A stretch of DNA of 64,000 nt from Rhizobium sp. SSA_523 (GCF_030435705.1 NZ_CP129382.1:2970501-3034500), one strand, 5' to 3'; positions 1-9,371 are shown, counted from the stretch's first letter. The notes: generated from the letters alone by a model not told the origin. Program-made: numbers and translations.

Positions 1-103
1 GTCCGGAATCGAGATGCTGGAAGCCGTAAGCTTCCGCGATTTTACGCGAAAGTGTTCCTTTGCCCGCCGCGGCAGGTCCGTCGATGGCGATGATGAAGCT
101 CAT
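1..103 (-). CDS. cmk: Cytidylate kinase, N-terminal part (runs off window)
   Basis: Cytidylate kinase phosphorylates CMP and dCMP with ATP in pyrimidine salvage. Only the first 34 codons lie in the window and the gene continues past the left edge. The protein begins [17 protein letters not shown], where residues 9-17 form the P-loop of the NMP-kinase fold. The ATG at 103 is preceded on the minus strand by a GGA-containing stretch. In Rhizobiaceae cmk normally follows aroA, and here an AroA-like ORF lies directly upstream in the same direction. The identification is firm for so short a piece because the P-loop sequence is characteristic of Cmk. Confidence 0.85.
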   Translation of the reverse strand, partial: MSFIIAIDGPAAAGKGTLSRKIAEAYGFQHLDSG

Positions 104-176
104 AAAATCATTCCTTCGTCCTGAAAAATACGCATCCTGCTCGACATGCCTGCACGGTCTTCCCAGCCGATGTCCG

Positions 177-944
177 CTAGGAGCGCCTATCCTCAAATCC
201 GATCCGGCAGGGTTTCGCGACTTGCCGCCCGTCCAGAATGAGCATCGGCCGGCCGGACGCGTCCATACCCGCCTCGCAGGTGAGGCCGAAGGCGTCGAAC
301 ATCGTGGTGAAGCCGGAAGGCGGCGTGGCGGGATCGAGAACGATGCGCGTGATCCCGCTGGTGTTCAGGGCGGAGAGCAGAATGGCCGTCACCTCGAGCG
401 GATCCGCGACGGGGACCTGCCAGGTCAAGGGTGGAGCGGCCCGTGGCCCGCAAAGGCTGAGCGCCGCCTCCTCGGACATGGTCACTTGGAGACCGATGGG
501 CAGAAACGGCTGTGCCCGCCTTTCCAGCGCCTCGCCAAGAAAGGTCACCGGCAGGCAATGGGAGGAGACAAGCCCGATCAGGAGTGCCGCGGCGACAGGC
601 GCGCCCGACACATCGATCGGACCCTGAGGCTGGAGCAGCACACCGCTGCCAAGGCCGCGGATCACAAGCTCGTCGCCCTCTTCCGCGACATTCGCCCCCA
701 GCGCCGCCAGGGCGGCAAGAGTGGCCGCGACCTCGGCAGAACGCGGGACGCCACGCAATCGGCTGGGGCTGCTCGTCAAGGTGGTGAGAAGGAGCGCGGT
801 GACGGCAAGAAGCTCGCCAGGCAGCGGCAAAACGGGCGCAAAGACGGTGCGAGACGCCTCGACGCTTTGCTTTTCCGGCTTCTGCTGGTGCGACAGTGAC
901 AAGTTTGACGGGCCCTTCATCATGCGTCGCGACGCTACTAACAC
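177..944 (-). CDS. AroA-like (EPSP synthase) protein, one domain only
   Basis: This 255-residue frame resembles the central domain of 3-phosphoshikimate 1-carboxyvinyltransferase (EPSP synthase). Recognisable parts are the ALAALGANV helix region, the [14 protein letters not shown] segment where family members read GNGGLL..PLDFGNA, the [11 protein letters not shown] segment matching LLAGLNTPGIT, and a final DGRQVA. EPSP synthase is usually about 430-450 residues; the other half is absent because cmk starts only 73 bp downstream. The GDKS(I/V)SHR motif with the catalytic Lys-Ser is replaced by PGELLAVTA. The gene sits where full aroA normally sits in this family. It cannot be a normal enzyme; it is either a decaying remnant or a retained single-domain protein. 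The GTG start at 944 is a guess, and ATG at 923 is an alternative. Confidence 0.6.
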   Translation of the reverse strand: MLVASRRMMKGPSNLSLSHQQKPEKQSVEASRTVFAPVLPLPGELLAVTALLLTTLTSSPSRLRGVPRSAEVAATLAALAALGANVAEEGDELVIRGLGSGVLLQPQGPIDVSGAPVAAALLIGLVSSHCLPVTFLGEALERRAQPFLPIGLQVTMSEEAALSLCGPRAAPPLTWQVPVADPLEVTAILLSALNTSGITRIVLDPATPPSGFTTMFDAFGLTCEAGMDASGRPMLILDGRQVAKPCRIGFEDRRS

Positions 945-1114
945 AGGAAAGGCGCGAGGTCACCGACCGGAAGCTCTGGAAATGCTGGGCTTTCCCGGCC
1001 AAGTTTGCCTTTGACATGCCTTTGGACAAGGATTAAGGGGACCGGCTAATTCTTTTGTAGCGCCGCGCACGCGGCACCGCCGAGACAATCGGCCATTTGC
1101 ACGGGGCATCGACA

Positions 1115-1501
1115 GTGGCAAAAGCGGAACTTGGTACCAAGCGCACCGACCCGGATACGGGCAAGAAGTTTTACGACCTCAACCGGGACCCGGTTGTGTC
1201 TCCTTATACCGGCAAGTCCTGGCCGCTTTCCTTCTTCGAGGAGAACACGGCCCAGATGAAGATGGAACAGGCCGAGGAAGAGGAGGTCGCGGAAGTCGAT
1301 ACCGAGAACCCGGATGTGGAACTCGTATCGCTGGAAGAAGGCGATGATTCCGCCAGCGGCGACGATATTCCGGATATCGGCGATGACGATGTCGAAATCG
1401 ACGGCGATGATGACGATACCTTCCTCGAAGCGGACGAGGATGATGATGACGACGACGTATCCGGCATTATCGGTGTCGGCGGCGACGAAGACGAAGTCTG
1501 A
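1115..1501 (+). CDS. TIGR02300 family acidic protein
   Basis: This is a conserved alphaproteobacterial protein of unknown function. The GTG at 1115 gives MAKAELGTKRTDPDTGKKFY, the usual N-terminus of the family; an upstream TTG at 1097 would add six unconserved residues. The first 50 residues carry the conserved part, with FYDLN and SPYTGKSWP. The remaining 75 or so are overwhelmingly Asp and Glu with few hydrophobics and should be disordered and very acidic. It diverges from the AroA-like gene, the standard arrangement in this family, and is followed by a good intrinsic terminator. No function can be read from the sequence. Confidence 0.85.
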   Translation: MAKAELGTKRTDPDTGKKFYDLNRDPVVSPYTGKSWPLSFFEENTAQMKMEQAEEEEVAEVDTENPDVELVSLEEGDDSASGDDIPDIGDDDVEIDGDDDDTFLEADEDDDDDDVSGIIGVGGDEDEV

Positions 1502-1516
1502 TTTCGCACCCCTTCA

Positions 1517-1555
1517 CAGGCCCGGATGAAAAAAACACCGGGCCTGGCATTTTTA
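1517..1555 (+). terminator. Intrinsic terminator after TIGR02300 gene
   Basis: A perfect 9-bp stem (caggcccgg at 1517-1525 with ccgggcctg at 1538-1546) is followed by a short T-rich run. It lies 15 bp beyond the stop codon. Confidence 0.75.
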
Positions 1556-1656
1556 GGCTTGCACTCCGAAACGACCGGACGTATTAAGCCGCCACCCCGA
1601 CGGAAGCGGTGCTTTCGAAAGGGTTCCCGGAACCGGAAACTGCCCGGTACCCTGAT

Positions 1657-1732
<76 letters not shown>

Positions 1733-1907
1733 AATTTCCCACCATAATCCGTACCGAAAGTCACGAAGCTCGCGCATCAAGAGCGGGCTCGCAAGGATCA
1801 ACGCCGGCAAGGCTGAGACAATGGCGTCTTCCGGCGCTTTTGGGCCGCATTGGCGACAAACCCTCGTGCGCCGCCCACATGGGCGCCGCCGAGGCTGTCA
1901 AAAAAGA

Positions 1908-2387
1908 TTAGTCGCGCTCGTCATAGGAGAACGCCGGAGCGTTCGTGAGCTCATCCTTGGATGTGTTGACGAAGGCGCGCAACGTATCGTTCTGCATGTT
2001 CAACACGATGCTGGAGGGGTCGAGGAGAACATAGCGGTCGCCAATGTCGAGAAAGCCTCCCACGCTCACGACGACGCCGCTGATCGTCTTGCCGTCCTTG
2101 ATCACCAGGTCTTCGATTTCACCGATGTTCTCATTCTGGTTGTTGTAAACATCCAGGTCTTCCAGTTTGGAAGCCATAACGTCTGCTTTGGAAAGCTCAA
2201 CGAATTTGAGCGCGACGGATGCTGTATCACCCATCATCATCCCGCCGGAGGATGCCGGAGACGTTTGAGCAGTCGCGGCTCCCGTTGTTGCAGATCCTGC
2301 GGGCGCTGGAGTCTGGGTTGCGGTCTGGGCAAAGGCCGAGGACGTGGCGAGGGCGGCTGCAAAGGCAGAAAGAATTACGGTTTTCAT
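1908..2387 (-). CDS. PRC-barrel domain protein, secreted
   Basis: The 159-residue protein begins with a clear signal peptide (MKTVILSAFAAALATSSAFA, cleavage after residue 20). An Ala/Thr/Pro-rich linker reaches about residue 55. The rest is a PRC-barrel-like domain, recognisable by VYNNQNENIGEIEDLVI followed by a GVVVSVGGFLDIGDRYVLL strand pattern. Such proteins are common in Rhizobiaceae, where they are periplasmic and of unknown role. The gene ends 175 bp from the tRNA and faces it. Upstream is an empty stretch of about 370 bp. The class is safe; the function is unknown. Confidence 0.75.
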   Translation of the reverse strand: MKTVILSAFAAALATSSAFAQTATQTPAPAGSATTGAATAQTSPASSGGMMMGDTASVALKFVELSKADVMASKLEDLDVYNNQNENIGEIEDLVIKDGKTISGVVVSVGGFLDIGDRYVLLDPSSIVLNMQNDTLRAFVNTSKDELTNAPAFSYDERD

Positions 2388-2756
2388 GAAGTCTCCATTT
2401 CAGGCCCGGGCATCGGGTCGCCCGGGCTGAGGAGAGAACTTCTGGAAACGGAATTGGTTCATCATCTTCTCGAAATCGGTCTCCAGGTCGATGGCCTCCG
2501 CCCGCTCGAGACAACCGGTCAGGCTCGCGCCGTTCTGCACCAGGATGCCATCCAAATCCCTTGAAGAAAGCGGACATGCTCGGCTTAAGGAGGCCAGACA
2601 GCCGATCCATGTTCCCGGTATGGTCGCAATGACCAGAGGTGCTCGTTCAGGAACGGATCCTGCTGTGCAAACACCCCCGCGCGAGGACCCAGTTCGGCAG
2701 CGGAACGAAAAGCGGTCGAGCAGGGTTTTGTCTGATCGAACACTGGAGCCGCCGCC
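2388..2756. other. Intergenic stretch without a recognised gene
   Basis: About 370 bp between two divergent secreted-protein genes. Open frames here look like shadows with no family resemblance and no ribosome binding site. The right end holds a near match to an EcfG promoter (see separate entry). Confidence 0.5.
2702..2727 (+). promoter_or_regulatory. Possible EcfG-type promoter (one mismatch)
   Basis: GGAAC at 2702-2706, a 17-nt spacer and GGTT at 2724-2727 resemble the alphaproteobacterial general stress promoter GGAAC-N16/17-CGTT with one mismatch in the -10 element. It lies 29 bp before the start of the next gene. Weak evidence. Confidence 0.3.
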
Positions 2757-3260
2757 ATGAAACTGCTTGTTGCTGCTATCCTCGGACTGTCCTCGCTTTC
2801 AGCGTCATCCGCTTTCGCTTCGGAAGAGCAGTTTCTCAAATCCATTGAAGGGCGATGGACGGGGGGAGGGCTCGTGCTGCGCGAGTTGGGTGGCCAGAAG
2901 GTCAATGTCACCTGCAATATGCAATCGAAGGCCAATGCCTCCCGCTTCAGCATGGATGGCTCGTGCCGGGCGCTGGTGGTCATTTCGCGCGGCTTCAATG
3001 CCAATGTGACTGCCAAAGGCACGCGCTATTCCGGCACCTATGTCGGCGTGTCCGGCAAGCCGTCCAGGCTGGTCGGTTCGCGGCGCGGTGATACGATCAG
3101 CTTCGACGTCACCTGGGCCAACCAGGTCTATGGTGACCGCAAGGCGATCATGGAAATCCGCAAGGTTGGTGAGAACGGTTTGCAGATCAGCACGATCGAC
3201 AAGGATCCGAAATCCGGCAAGACCATCGTGACAACCCAGTTGCGGCTGAAGAAAAGCTGA
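2757..3260 (+). CDS. Secreted protein of unknown function
   Basis: The 167-residue protein starts with a signal peptide (MKLLVAAILGLSSLSASSAFA, cleavage near residue 21). The mature part looks all-beta: it opens with FLKSIEGRWTGGG and continues through alternating strands with GTRYSGTYVG and GDTISFDVTW, a lipocalin- or avidin-like pattern used by many small periplasmic proteins that begin with a G-x-W strand. It resembles hypothetical proteins common in rhizobia, but I cannot assign a role. GGAG lies nine bases before the ATG. It may be stress-controlled if the box just upstream is real. Confidence 0.7.
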   Translation: MKLLVAAILGLSSLSASSAFASEEQFLKSIEGRWTGGGLVLRELGGQKVNVTCNMQSKANASRFSMDGSCRALVVISRGFNANVTAKGTRYSGTYVGVSGKPSRLVGSRRGDTISFDVTWANQVYGDRKAIMEIRKVGENGLQISTIDKDPKSGKTIVTTQLRLKKS

Positions 3261-3297
3261 GACAAGGCCGTTTCGCTCTGAACGCGCGGCCTGGAGG

Positions 3298-3552
3298 CTA
3301 GCGCCGCGGCTCGCCGCCCGGTGCGTAGACGCTTCTACGTTCGAACCGGAATTTGTGGCCGCACTGGCAATGCAGCATGTATTTGCGCGGGTCACGCGAG
3401 GCAAATTCGGTGAAAAACCCCCTCGGCATCTCGTCGATCTGAAAGCCCGGATCCTTGCGGCGCGGGTCGTCGTCCTCGGAAACCTCGGCAAAGCCTGAGT
3501 GTCCGCATTGAGGGCATTCGAGTTTTCGGGAATATCGGTCGCGTGCAGCCAT
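3298..3552 (-). CDS. Small zinc-ribbon-like protein
   Basis: An 84-residue basic protein with two cysteine pairs: CPQCGHSGFAE near residue 13 and CQCGHKF near residue 63. This is the spacing of a zinc ribbon, as in many short nucleic-acid-associated proteins of rhizobia. The ATG at 3552 gives MAARDRYSRKLECPQCG; longer frames upstream lack family-like sequence and overlap the region leading to the glycosylase gene. It diverges from that gene with about 135 bp between starts. No function can be stated beyond probable zinc binding. Confidence 0.65.
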   Translation of the reverse strand: MAARDRYSRKLECPQCGHSGFAEVSEDDDPRRKDPGFQIDEMPRGFFTEFASRDPRKYMLHCQCGHKFRFERRSVYAPGGEPRR

Positions 3553-3688
3553 GGTCCTGAAGTAGTGGCTTCGCTTCGTGCTGGCAAGTCTCGGAAGGGC
3601 GGGCGCCGCGCACAAGGACGCCTGGCCAGGGCGAGGCGGTGGAGGCTGCTTGCATTCCGGATGGAGTGGCCTTGCCGGACAGCTTTCA

Positions 3689-4297
3689 ATGGACAAGATA
3701 ATGGGCATGGTCACGACAACCGCGCCACCCTCGCATCTTCTCGCCTTTTTCGACCGCAGCGCCGTAGCGGTCGCACATGATCTCATCGGTGCCGAGTTCA
3801 GCGTCGCCGGCGTCGGCGGGCTGATCGTCGAGACGGAGGCCTATGAGCCCGACGATCCGGCATCGCACAGCTTTCGCGGCCCGACGCCGCGCAACCGCAC
3901 CATGTTCGGCCCGCCTGCCCATGTGTATGTGTATCGCTCCTATGGCATTCACTGGTGCGTGAATTTCGTCTGCAGGCCCGGCAGTGCGGTGCTGATCCGC
4001 GCGATCGAGCCGCGGACGGGGCTGCACATCATGAAGGAGCGGCGGGGTCTTGAGGATCCACGCCGCCTGTGCGCCGGCCCTGGACGACTGGCCGCGGCTT
4101 TGGCGATCAATGCCTCGCATGACGGATCGGCTCTTGTGGGGCCGCCTTTCGTGCTCCGGCCGGCGACAGAGGCCAGCTTGATCGTCACCGGGCCGCGCAT
4201 CGGGATCAGCAAGGCCATCGACCGGCCATGGCGCTTCGCCCTTTCGGGCTCCGCCTATCTCAGCAAGAAGATGAAGCCTGTGGCCCTATCGGAATGA
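3689..4297 (+). CDS. DNA-3-methyladenine glycosylase (AAG/MPG family)
   Basis: The 202-residue product excises alkylated purines in base excision repair. Family hallmarks are LLAFFDRSAVAVAHDLIG at the start, then GGLIVETEAYEPDDPASHSF with the catalytic Glu, followed by RTMFGPPAHVYVYRSYGIHW, the nucleotide-flipping region, and the GPGRLAAALAI helix. The length fits the bacterial family. ATG codons at 3689, 3701 and 3707 are in frame and none has a strong ribosome binding site; 3689 was taken. The longer frame from 3578 adds low-complexity sequence and is rejected. It is a single gene. Confidence 0.88.
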   Translation: MDKIMGMVTTTAPPSHLLAFFDRSAVAVAHDLIGAEFSVAGVGGLIVETEAYEPDDPASHSFRGPTPRNRTMFGPPAHVYVYRSYGIHWCVNFVCRPGSAVLIRAIEPRTGLHIMKERRGLEDPRRLCAGPGRLAAALAINASHDGSALVGPPFVLRPATEASLIVTGPRIGISKAIDRPWRFALSGSAYLSKKMKPVALSE

Positions 4298-4509
4298 ATC
4301 TTCAAGCGATTCCCGCCCGCGGCCCGCTCGCAGCGCAAATGTCGCATCCGGCAAATCTCTGAACCGGCCCACGAGAGGGGCCGCAAACATGAGGAACGGG
4401 CGAGAATCTAGTTTAAACCTCAAATAAGCTTGATATTGTACGGGCAGGATGTTCAAGCCGCCCTTCCGTCGGGACGGATGTAAGAGCGAGTTTGCGAGGG
4501 GTTCTGCCG

Positions 4510-5715
4510 ATGACGGATTTCACAACGACGCGTTCACTGTTCCATTTGCCGGACGGAATCATCTATCTGGATGGCAATTCGCTCGGCCCCTTGCCGAAAG
4601 CGGCAAGCCAACGGGTCGCCGGCATGATGGCCGATGAATGGGGCACCATGCTGATTCGCGGCTGGAACGAAGCCGGCTGGATGAGCCTGCCGCGGCGCAT
4701 CGGCGACCGGATCGGCCGCCTGATCGGCGCGCCCGAAGGACATGTCGTGATGGGCGATACATTGTCGATCAAGGTCTATCAGGCGCTTGCCTCGGCGCTC
4801 GACATCGTCCATGAGCGGGATGCCTCCCGCCGGGTCATCCTCTCCGACAGCGGCAATTTCCCGTCCGATCTCTATATGGCCGAAGGCCTCATCCGCACCC
4901 TCGACCGCGACTACGAGCTGAAGGTCGTGGCGCCGGAGGATGTGGAGGCCGCCATAGACGAGCGTGTTGCCGCAACTTTGCTGACGGAAGTGGATTACCG
5001 AACGGGCCGTCTGCATGATATGAAGGCGCTGACCGCAAAGGCGCATGCCATGGGCGCGCTGACGGTGTGGGATCTCGCCCATTCCGCGGGTGCCATTCCG
5101 GTCGATCTCTCAGGGGCCGATGCGGATTTCGCCGTCGGCTGCACCTATAAATACCTGAACGGCGGCCCCGGCGCGCCGGCTTTCATCTATGTTTCGCCGC
5201 AATGGGCCGATCGTGCGCGTCCCGCTTTGTCGGGCTGGCTGGGCCATGAGCAGCCCTTCGCCTTCGACCAGAGCTACCGGCCCGGACAGGGGATCGACCG
5301 CATGCGGGTCGGAACGCCGCCGATCCTCGCCCTCGCCGCTCTCGATGCTGCCCTCGACGCCTGGGAGGGCGTTGACCTTGGCGAAATCCGGAGGCAATCG
5401 ATCGCCCTGTGTGATCTCTTCATTGCCGAGGTGGAAGGGCGCTGCAAGGATCTCGTCCTGGGCTCGCCCCGCGAAGGTGCTCGCCGCGGAAGCCAGGTCT
5501 CCTTCCTGCATGACGAAGGCTATGCCATCATGCAGGCCCTGATCGCCCGCGGCGTGATTGGCGATTTCAGGGCACCCAACGCGATCCGTTTCGGGTTCAC
5601 GCCGCTCTATATCGGCAAAGAGGATGTCCTGGCCGCCGTGGACATTCTGTCCGACATCGTGAAAAACCGGCTCTGGGATCAACCGCAGTTCAAGAAGAAG
5701 GCGCTCGTGACGTGA
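4510..5715 (+). CDS. kynU: Kynureninase
   Basis: A PLP enzyme that cleaves L-kynurenine to anthranilate and alanine. The 401-residue protein shows the fold-type-I layout: [13 protein letters not shown] near the N-terminus, [15 protein letters not shown], the PLP-contacting Asp in [11 protein letters not shown], and [15 protein letters not shown] with the Schiff-base lysine at about residue 214. A C-terminal [13 protein letters not shown] segment is typical. ATG at 4510 follows GAGGGG by a proper distance; the ATG at 4492 lacks this. It is the first gene of a tight kynUAB operon, and its stop overlaps the start of kynA. Confidence 0.93.
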   Translation: MTDFTTTRSLFHLPDGIIYLDGNSLGPLPKAASQRVAGMMADEWGTMLIRGWNEAGWMSLPRRIGDRIGRLIGAPEGHVVMGDTLSIKVYQALASALDIVHERDASRRVILSDSGNFPSDLYMAEGLIRTLDRDYELKVVAPEDVEAAIDERVAATLLTEVDYRTGRLHDMKALTAKAHAMGALTVWDLAHSAGAIPVDLSGADADFAVGCTYKYLNGGPGAPAFIYVSPQWADRARPALSGWLGHEQPFAFDQSYRPGQGIDRMRVGTPPILALAALDAALDAWEGVDLGEIRRQSIALCDLFIAEVEGRCKDLVLGSPREGARRGSQVSFLHDEGYAIMQALIARGVIGDFRAPNAIRFGFTPLYIGKEDVLAAVDILSDIVKNRLWDQPQFKKKALVT

Positions 5716-6551
5716 CAGCCAAGCCCTATGATCCGACGGAGGAAGGCGCCGAAATGTCCTTCCGCGAGCGCATGTCCTATACCGACTATCTGCAGCTCGA
5801 TCCCATTCTGTCAGCGCAGAAACCGCTCTCTACGGCGCATGACGAAATGCTGTTCATCATCCAGCACCAGACGTCGGAGCTGTGGATGAAGCTCGCCATC
5901 CACGAGATCACCTCCGCCATCGCGGCGATCCGGCGCGATGCGCCGCAACCGGCCTTCAAGATGCTGAGCCGCGTCGCGCGCATTTTCGAGCAGCTGAACG
6001 GCGCCTGGGACGTGCTGCGCACAATGACGCCGAGCGAATATACCGAATTTCGCAATGCGCTCGGCCAGTCCTCCGGCTTTCAGTCCTACCAGTACCGCGC
6101 TATCGAGTTTCTGGCCGGCAATCGTAACCTCGCCATGCTCGGCCCGCACAGCCACAGACCGGATCTGATGCAGCATCTGGAAGCCATCCTGGCAAAGCCG
6201 AGCCTCTATGACGAGGCGATCCTGCTGCTCGGGCGCAATGGGTTCGACATAGGAGCGGATGGCGAGCGGCAATCCTGGCGCGACAAGCGCGGCGAAAGCG
6301 AAACGATCCTGGAAGCCTGGCGAACCGTCTATGCCGATCCCGGGCGCTATTGGGACCTTTACGAGCTGGCGGAAAAGCTGGTCGATTTCGAGGATTATTT
6401 CCGCCGCTGGCGTTTCAACCATGTCACGACCGTGGAGCGGGTGATCGGCTTCAAGCGGGGGACAGGCGGCACGTCCGGCACGCATTATCTGAAGAAAATG
6501 CTGGAGGTGGAGCTCTTTCCGGAACTGTGGCGGGTGCGGACGGTGCTCTGA
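5712..6551 (+). CDS. kynA: Tryptophan 2,3-dioxygenase
   Basis: A haem enzyme that opens the indole ring of tryptophan to N-formylkynurenine, the first step of the pathway. The 279-residue length is normal. Family motifs are [29 protein letters not shown] with the distal His, [12 protein letters not shown], the haem-ligand region [16 protein letters not shown] and [15 protein letters not shown]. The GTG start at 5712 overlaps the kynU stop by four bases (GTGA), implying translational coupling. The gene is intact. Confidence 0.95.
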   Translation: MTAKPYDPTEEGAEMSFRERMSYTDYLQLDPILSAQKPLSTAHDEMLFIIQHQTSELWMKLAIHEITSAIAAIRRDAPQPAFKMLSRVARIFEQLNGAWDVLRTMTPSEYTEFRNALGQSSGFQSYQYRAIEFLAGNRNLAMLGPHSHRPDLMQHLEAILAKPSLYDEAILLLGRNGFDIGADGERQSWRDKRGESETILEAWRTVYADPGRYWDLYELAEKLVDFEDYFRRWRFNHVTTVERVIGFKRGTGGTSGTHYLKKMLEVELFPELWRVRTVL

Positions 6552-6603
6552 AGGGCTCGACTATCCGATCCCATGACGACAAGACGCTGAGGCAGGAACG
6601 ATC

Positions 6604-7431
6604 ATGCTGTTTTACCGGATTACCGATTGGAACGACGCCTATACCAATGGCGCCAATATTCCGCGGGGCGAGGCCTGGCCGGATGCCTGGGTCGAGCCTG
6701 CCAGAGCGCTGCGCGATCGTCTCGCGGTGGAAGGGCGCTGCCGGATCGATTTGTCCTATGGCGACAAGCCGCGCAATCGCTTCGACCTGTTCCTGCCCGA
6801 TGGCATGCCGAAGGGTCTCGTGGTTTTCGTGCATGGCGGCTATTGGCAGGCGCTCGACAAATCCTATTGGTCGCATCTGGCGCAGGGCAGCCTCCACCAT
6901 GGTTTTGCGGTGGCCATGCCGAGCTATACCTTGGCCCCGCAGGCGCGCATTGGCGAGATCGTGCAGGAGATCGCCGCAGCGATCACCGATGCGGCCGGCG
7001 AAATCGACGGGCCCATTCATCTGACGGGGCATTCGGCCGGCGGCCACCTGGTGACGCGCATGGTCGCATCCCAGACACCGCTTGCACCTGCCGTGCGGGA
7101 GCGCGTGCGCACGGTCGTCTCCATTTCCGGCGTGCATGACCTGCGGCCGCTCGTCCAGACCGGGCTCAATGCCAAGCTGCGGCTTAACGATGAGGAGGCG
7201 GCAGCCGAAAGCCCGGTCCTGATGAGGCCGTCGGACGGAACACGTCTCTTCTGCTGGGTTGGCGGCAATGAGCGCGCCGAATTCATCCGGCAGAACGCCC
7301 TGATGGCCAGCCTCTGGCTGGGGCTTGGCGCGGAGACCGGCGCCTATGTCGAGCCGGACCGCCACCATTTCAACGTGATCGACGGGCTTGCCGATCCGAC
7401 GCATCCCCTAACGCTGACCTTGCTGTCCTGA
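6604..7431 (+). CDS. kynB: Arylformamidase-like alpha/beta hydrolase
   Basis: Probably hydrolyses N-formylkynurenine to kynurenine, filling the step between kynA and kynU. The 275-residue protein is an alpha/beta hydrolase: the oxyanion motif HGGYW at about residue 78, the nucleophile elbow GHSAGGHL near residue 142, and a late His in RHHFNVID. HGGYW is the signature of animal-type arylformamidase, not of the cyclase-type KynB found in many bacteria. It is 52 bp after kynA on the same strand. The substrate is inferred from operon position; a generic esterase is the alternative. Confidence 0.8.
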   Translation: MLFYRITDWNDAYTNGANIPRGEAWPDAWVEPARALRDRLAVEGRCRIDLSYGDKPRNRFDLFLPDGMPKGLVVFVHGGYWQALDKSYWSHLAQGSLHHGFAVAMPSYTLAPQARIGEIVQEIAAAITDAAGEIDGPIHLTGHSAGGHLVTRMVASQTPLAPAVRERVRTVVSISGVHDLRPLVQTGLNAKLRLNDEEAAAESPVLMRPSDGTRLFCWVGGNERAEFIRQNALMASLWLGLGAETGAYVEPDRHHFNVIDGLADPTHPLTLTLLS

Positions 7432-7470
7432 TCCCGGCGCGCCCACGGCCATTGGCCGGCGGCAGGTGAA

Positions 7471-8403
7471 TCAGCCGGCGCTTGGTGCGGCGCCGGTCGC
7501 CCGCGGCCGGGTGAAGGCATGAACGGCGAGAGAGACACCGGCAATCTGCAGGGCTGCGCCGGCTCCCTCCACAGGGGTTGGAAAGCGACCGTCGAGGCAC
7601 AGGCCGAAGATGAGGCCGAATATGGTCTCAGCCACGATCAACTGGGCCGTCAGGGCGAGCGGCAGGCGCTGGGAGGCCACGCTCCAGCACCAGGTGGCAA
7701 GCCAGGAGGCGGCCATTCCCAGCACCACGGCCCATAGCAGGAAGCGCAGCAGGATCTCCTGCGGAACCGTCGCATAGGTGTCGGAGGCCATCGGCAGGAG
7801 CGCTATGGCCCCGAGGAGCGCGCCCATGCCGTGAAGATTGGTCCAGTCCATGGCGCTGGGCGGCTGGCTCGCCCGCATGATCCTGGCATTGATGATGCCG
7901 TAGAGGACCCAGACCAGGAGGGCCGCGACCGCGCAGCCGGCTCCGGCAAGCATCATGCGCTGGCCATCGAGGTCCAGCCGGGAGACCAGGTCGAGATTGA
8001 CCGCGGCGATGCCTGCGGCGATCATTGCGAGCGGCAGGAGCAGCTTCCGCCAGGCGATCGTCTGCTCCATCAGATTGGCGATCGCCGGCAATATGACCGG
8101 CATGATGCCGATGATCAGCGGCGGCACCACGGGGCCTGCCAGAATGACCGCCTGAGACGCAAGCACGAAATAGCCGACATAGCCGATGATCCCGAGCATC
8201 ATGCCGGTGATGATGCGCGAAGCCCCGATGCCCCGCAGCCGCAGCCGGGGATGAAGCATGGTCAAGAGACAGGTCAGGCCGAAAACGGCGTAGCGGCCGA
8301 TGGTGATGTCGAACAGGCTGAACGGGTGGACCAGGCGCGCCGCCACGAAGGTCAGGCCCCACAGCGCGCAGGTGGTCAGCCCTGCGAGTATGCCAAGCAA
8401 CAT
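7471..8403 (-). CDS. EamA/DMT-family transporter
   Basis: A 310-residue inner-membrane protein of the drug/metabolite transporter superfamily with about ten hydrophobic helices in two EamA repeats. The opening LAGLTTCALWGLTFVAARLV is a typical first EamA helix, and WLATWCWSVASQRLPLALTA followed by FGLIFGLCLDG marks the second repeat. GGAGGAGG lies just before the ATG at 8403. The gene is 92 bp downstream of pheA in the same direction and could be cotranscribed. The substrate is unknown; amino acid or metabolite export is common for the family. Confidence 0.82.
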   Translation of the reverse strand: MLLGILAGLTTCALWGLTFVAARLVHPFSLFDITIGRYAVFGLTCLLTMLHPRLRLRGIGASRIITGMMLGIIGYVGYFVLASQAVILAGPVVPPLIIGIMPVILPAIANLMEQTIAWRKLLLPLAMIAAGIAAVNLDLVSRLDLDGQRMMLAGAGCAVAALLVWVLYGIINARIMRASQPPSAMDWTNLHGMGALLGAIALLPMASDTYATVPQEILLRFLLWAVVLGMAASWLATWCWSVASQRLPLALTAQLIVAETIFGLIFGLCLDGRFPTPVEGAGAALQIAGVSLAVHAFTRPRATGAAPSAG

Positions 8404-8495
8404 GATGCCTCCTCCATGGGGAGCAGCGGACAGACGATCGGTGCCGCGGGAATGGATCGATCAGCAGGTCGCCGGCCGGGGCCGGGGATGAAAGC

Positions 8496-9371
8496 TCAAC
8501 CGCCCTGCAGCGACCGGCGCATGGGATGTCCGAGATAGGTGCCGAGAATGCGGACCTTTTCCGAAAAGAACTCCAGTTCTTCCAGCGCCCGGTGAACCGG
8601 GGCGTCATCGGGATGACCCTCGATATCGGCATAGAACTGAGTGGCGATGAACTTGCCGCCGATCTGATAGCTTTCGAGCTTGGTCATGTTGATGCCATTG
8701 GTGGCAAAGCCGCCGAGCGCCTTGTACAGGGCGGCGGGAATGTTGCGGACGTTGAAGACGAAGGTGGTGACGATCAGGTCGCTGTCACTCTCGCGTTTCA
8801 TCAGCGCCTTGTCGCGGGACAGGACGACGAACCGCGTGACATTGCTTTCGGAATCCTCGACATTTTCCTGCAGGATATCGAGACCGTAGAGCCCGGCCGC
8901 CAGGCGCGGCGCCAGCGCCGCCATGGAACGGTCCTCCTGCGCGGCGACCAGCTTGGCGGCGCCGGCCGTATCCCCGGCCACCACCGCCTTCCAGCCGTTC
9001 TGGCGGATGATCTTGCGGCATTGGCCAAGCGCGTGGATATGGCTGTGAACCGTCCGGATTTCCTCGTGGCGAACACCCGGCAGGACCATCAGCTGGAACC
9101 GGATGGGCATGAAATACTCGCCGATGATATGCAGGCGCGATTCCGGCAGCAGGTGATGGATATCGGCAACCCGGCCCGCAAGCGTGTTTTCGATCGGGAT
9201 CATCGCCAGGTCCGCGTCACCGTTTTCCAGCGCCGTGAAAGCATCCTCGAAGGTCGGGCAGGGCAGCGGCTCCATGCCGGGAAACATGTCCCGGCAGGCC
9301 ATGTCGGAATTGGCGCCAAAATCGCCTTGGAAGGCGATGCGATTGGTCTTCGTAACCATGTCAGGATCCAT
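8496..9371 (-). CDS. pheA: Prephenate dehydratase
   Basis: Converts prephenate to phenylpyruvate in phenylalanine synthesis. The N-terminal 190 residues form the catalytic PDT domain, with RIAFQGDFGANSD, IPIENTLAGRV, VHSHIHALGQC and the catalytic NVTRFVVLSR. The rest is an ACT domain with NIPAALYKALGGFATNGIN and the phenylalanine-binding ESY motif, so feedback inhibition is expected. There is no chorismate mutase domain, as usual in alphaproteobacteria. The ATG at 9371 overlaps the kdsB stop (TAATG). The internal ATG at 9359 would give a start more like other family members and cannot be excluded. Confidence 0.93.
   Translation of the reverse strand: MDPDMVTKTNRIAFQGDFGANSDMACRDMFPGMEPLPCPTFEDAFTALENGDADLAMIPIENTLAGRVADIHHLLPESRLHIIGEYFMPIRFQLMVLPGVRHEEIRTVHSHIHALGQCRKIIRQNGWKAVVAGDTAGAAKLVAAQEDRSMAALAPRLAAGLYGLDILQENVEDSESNVTRFVVLSRDKALMKRESDSDLIVTTFVFNVRNIPAALYKALGGFATNGINMTKLESYQIGGKFIATQFYADIEGHPDDAPVHRALEELEFFSEKVRILGTYLGHPMRRSLQGG

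Noticed and set aside
177..944. A frameshift or sequencing error explaining the short AroA
   Set aside because: The missing half is not present in any other frame; only 73 bp separate the stop from cmk, so the sequence is truly absent.
1733..1907. Integrated element at the tRNA-Ala 3' end
   Set aside because: No integrase nearby and no repeat of the tRNA end in the window.
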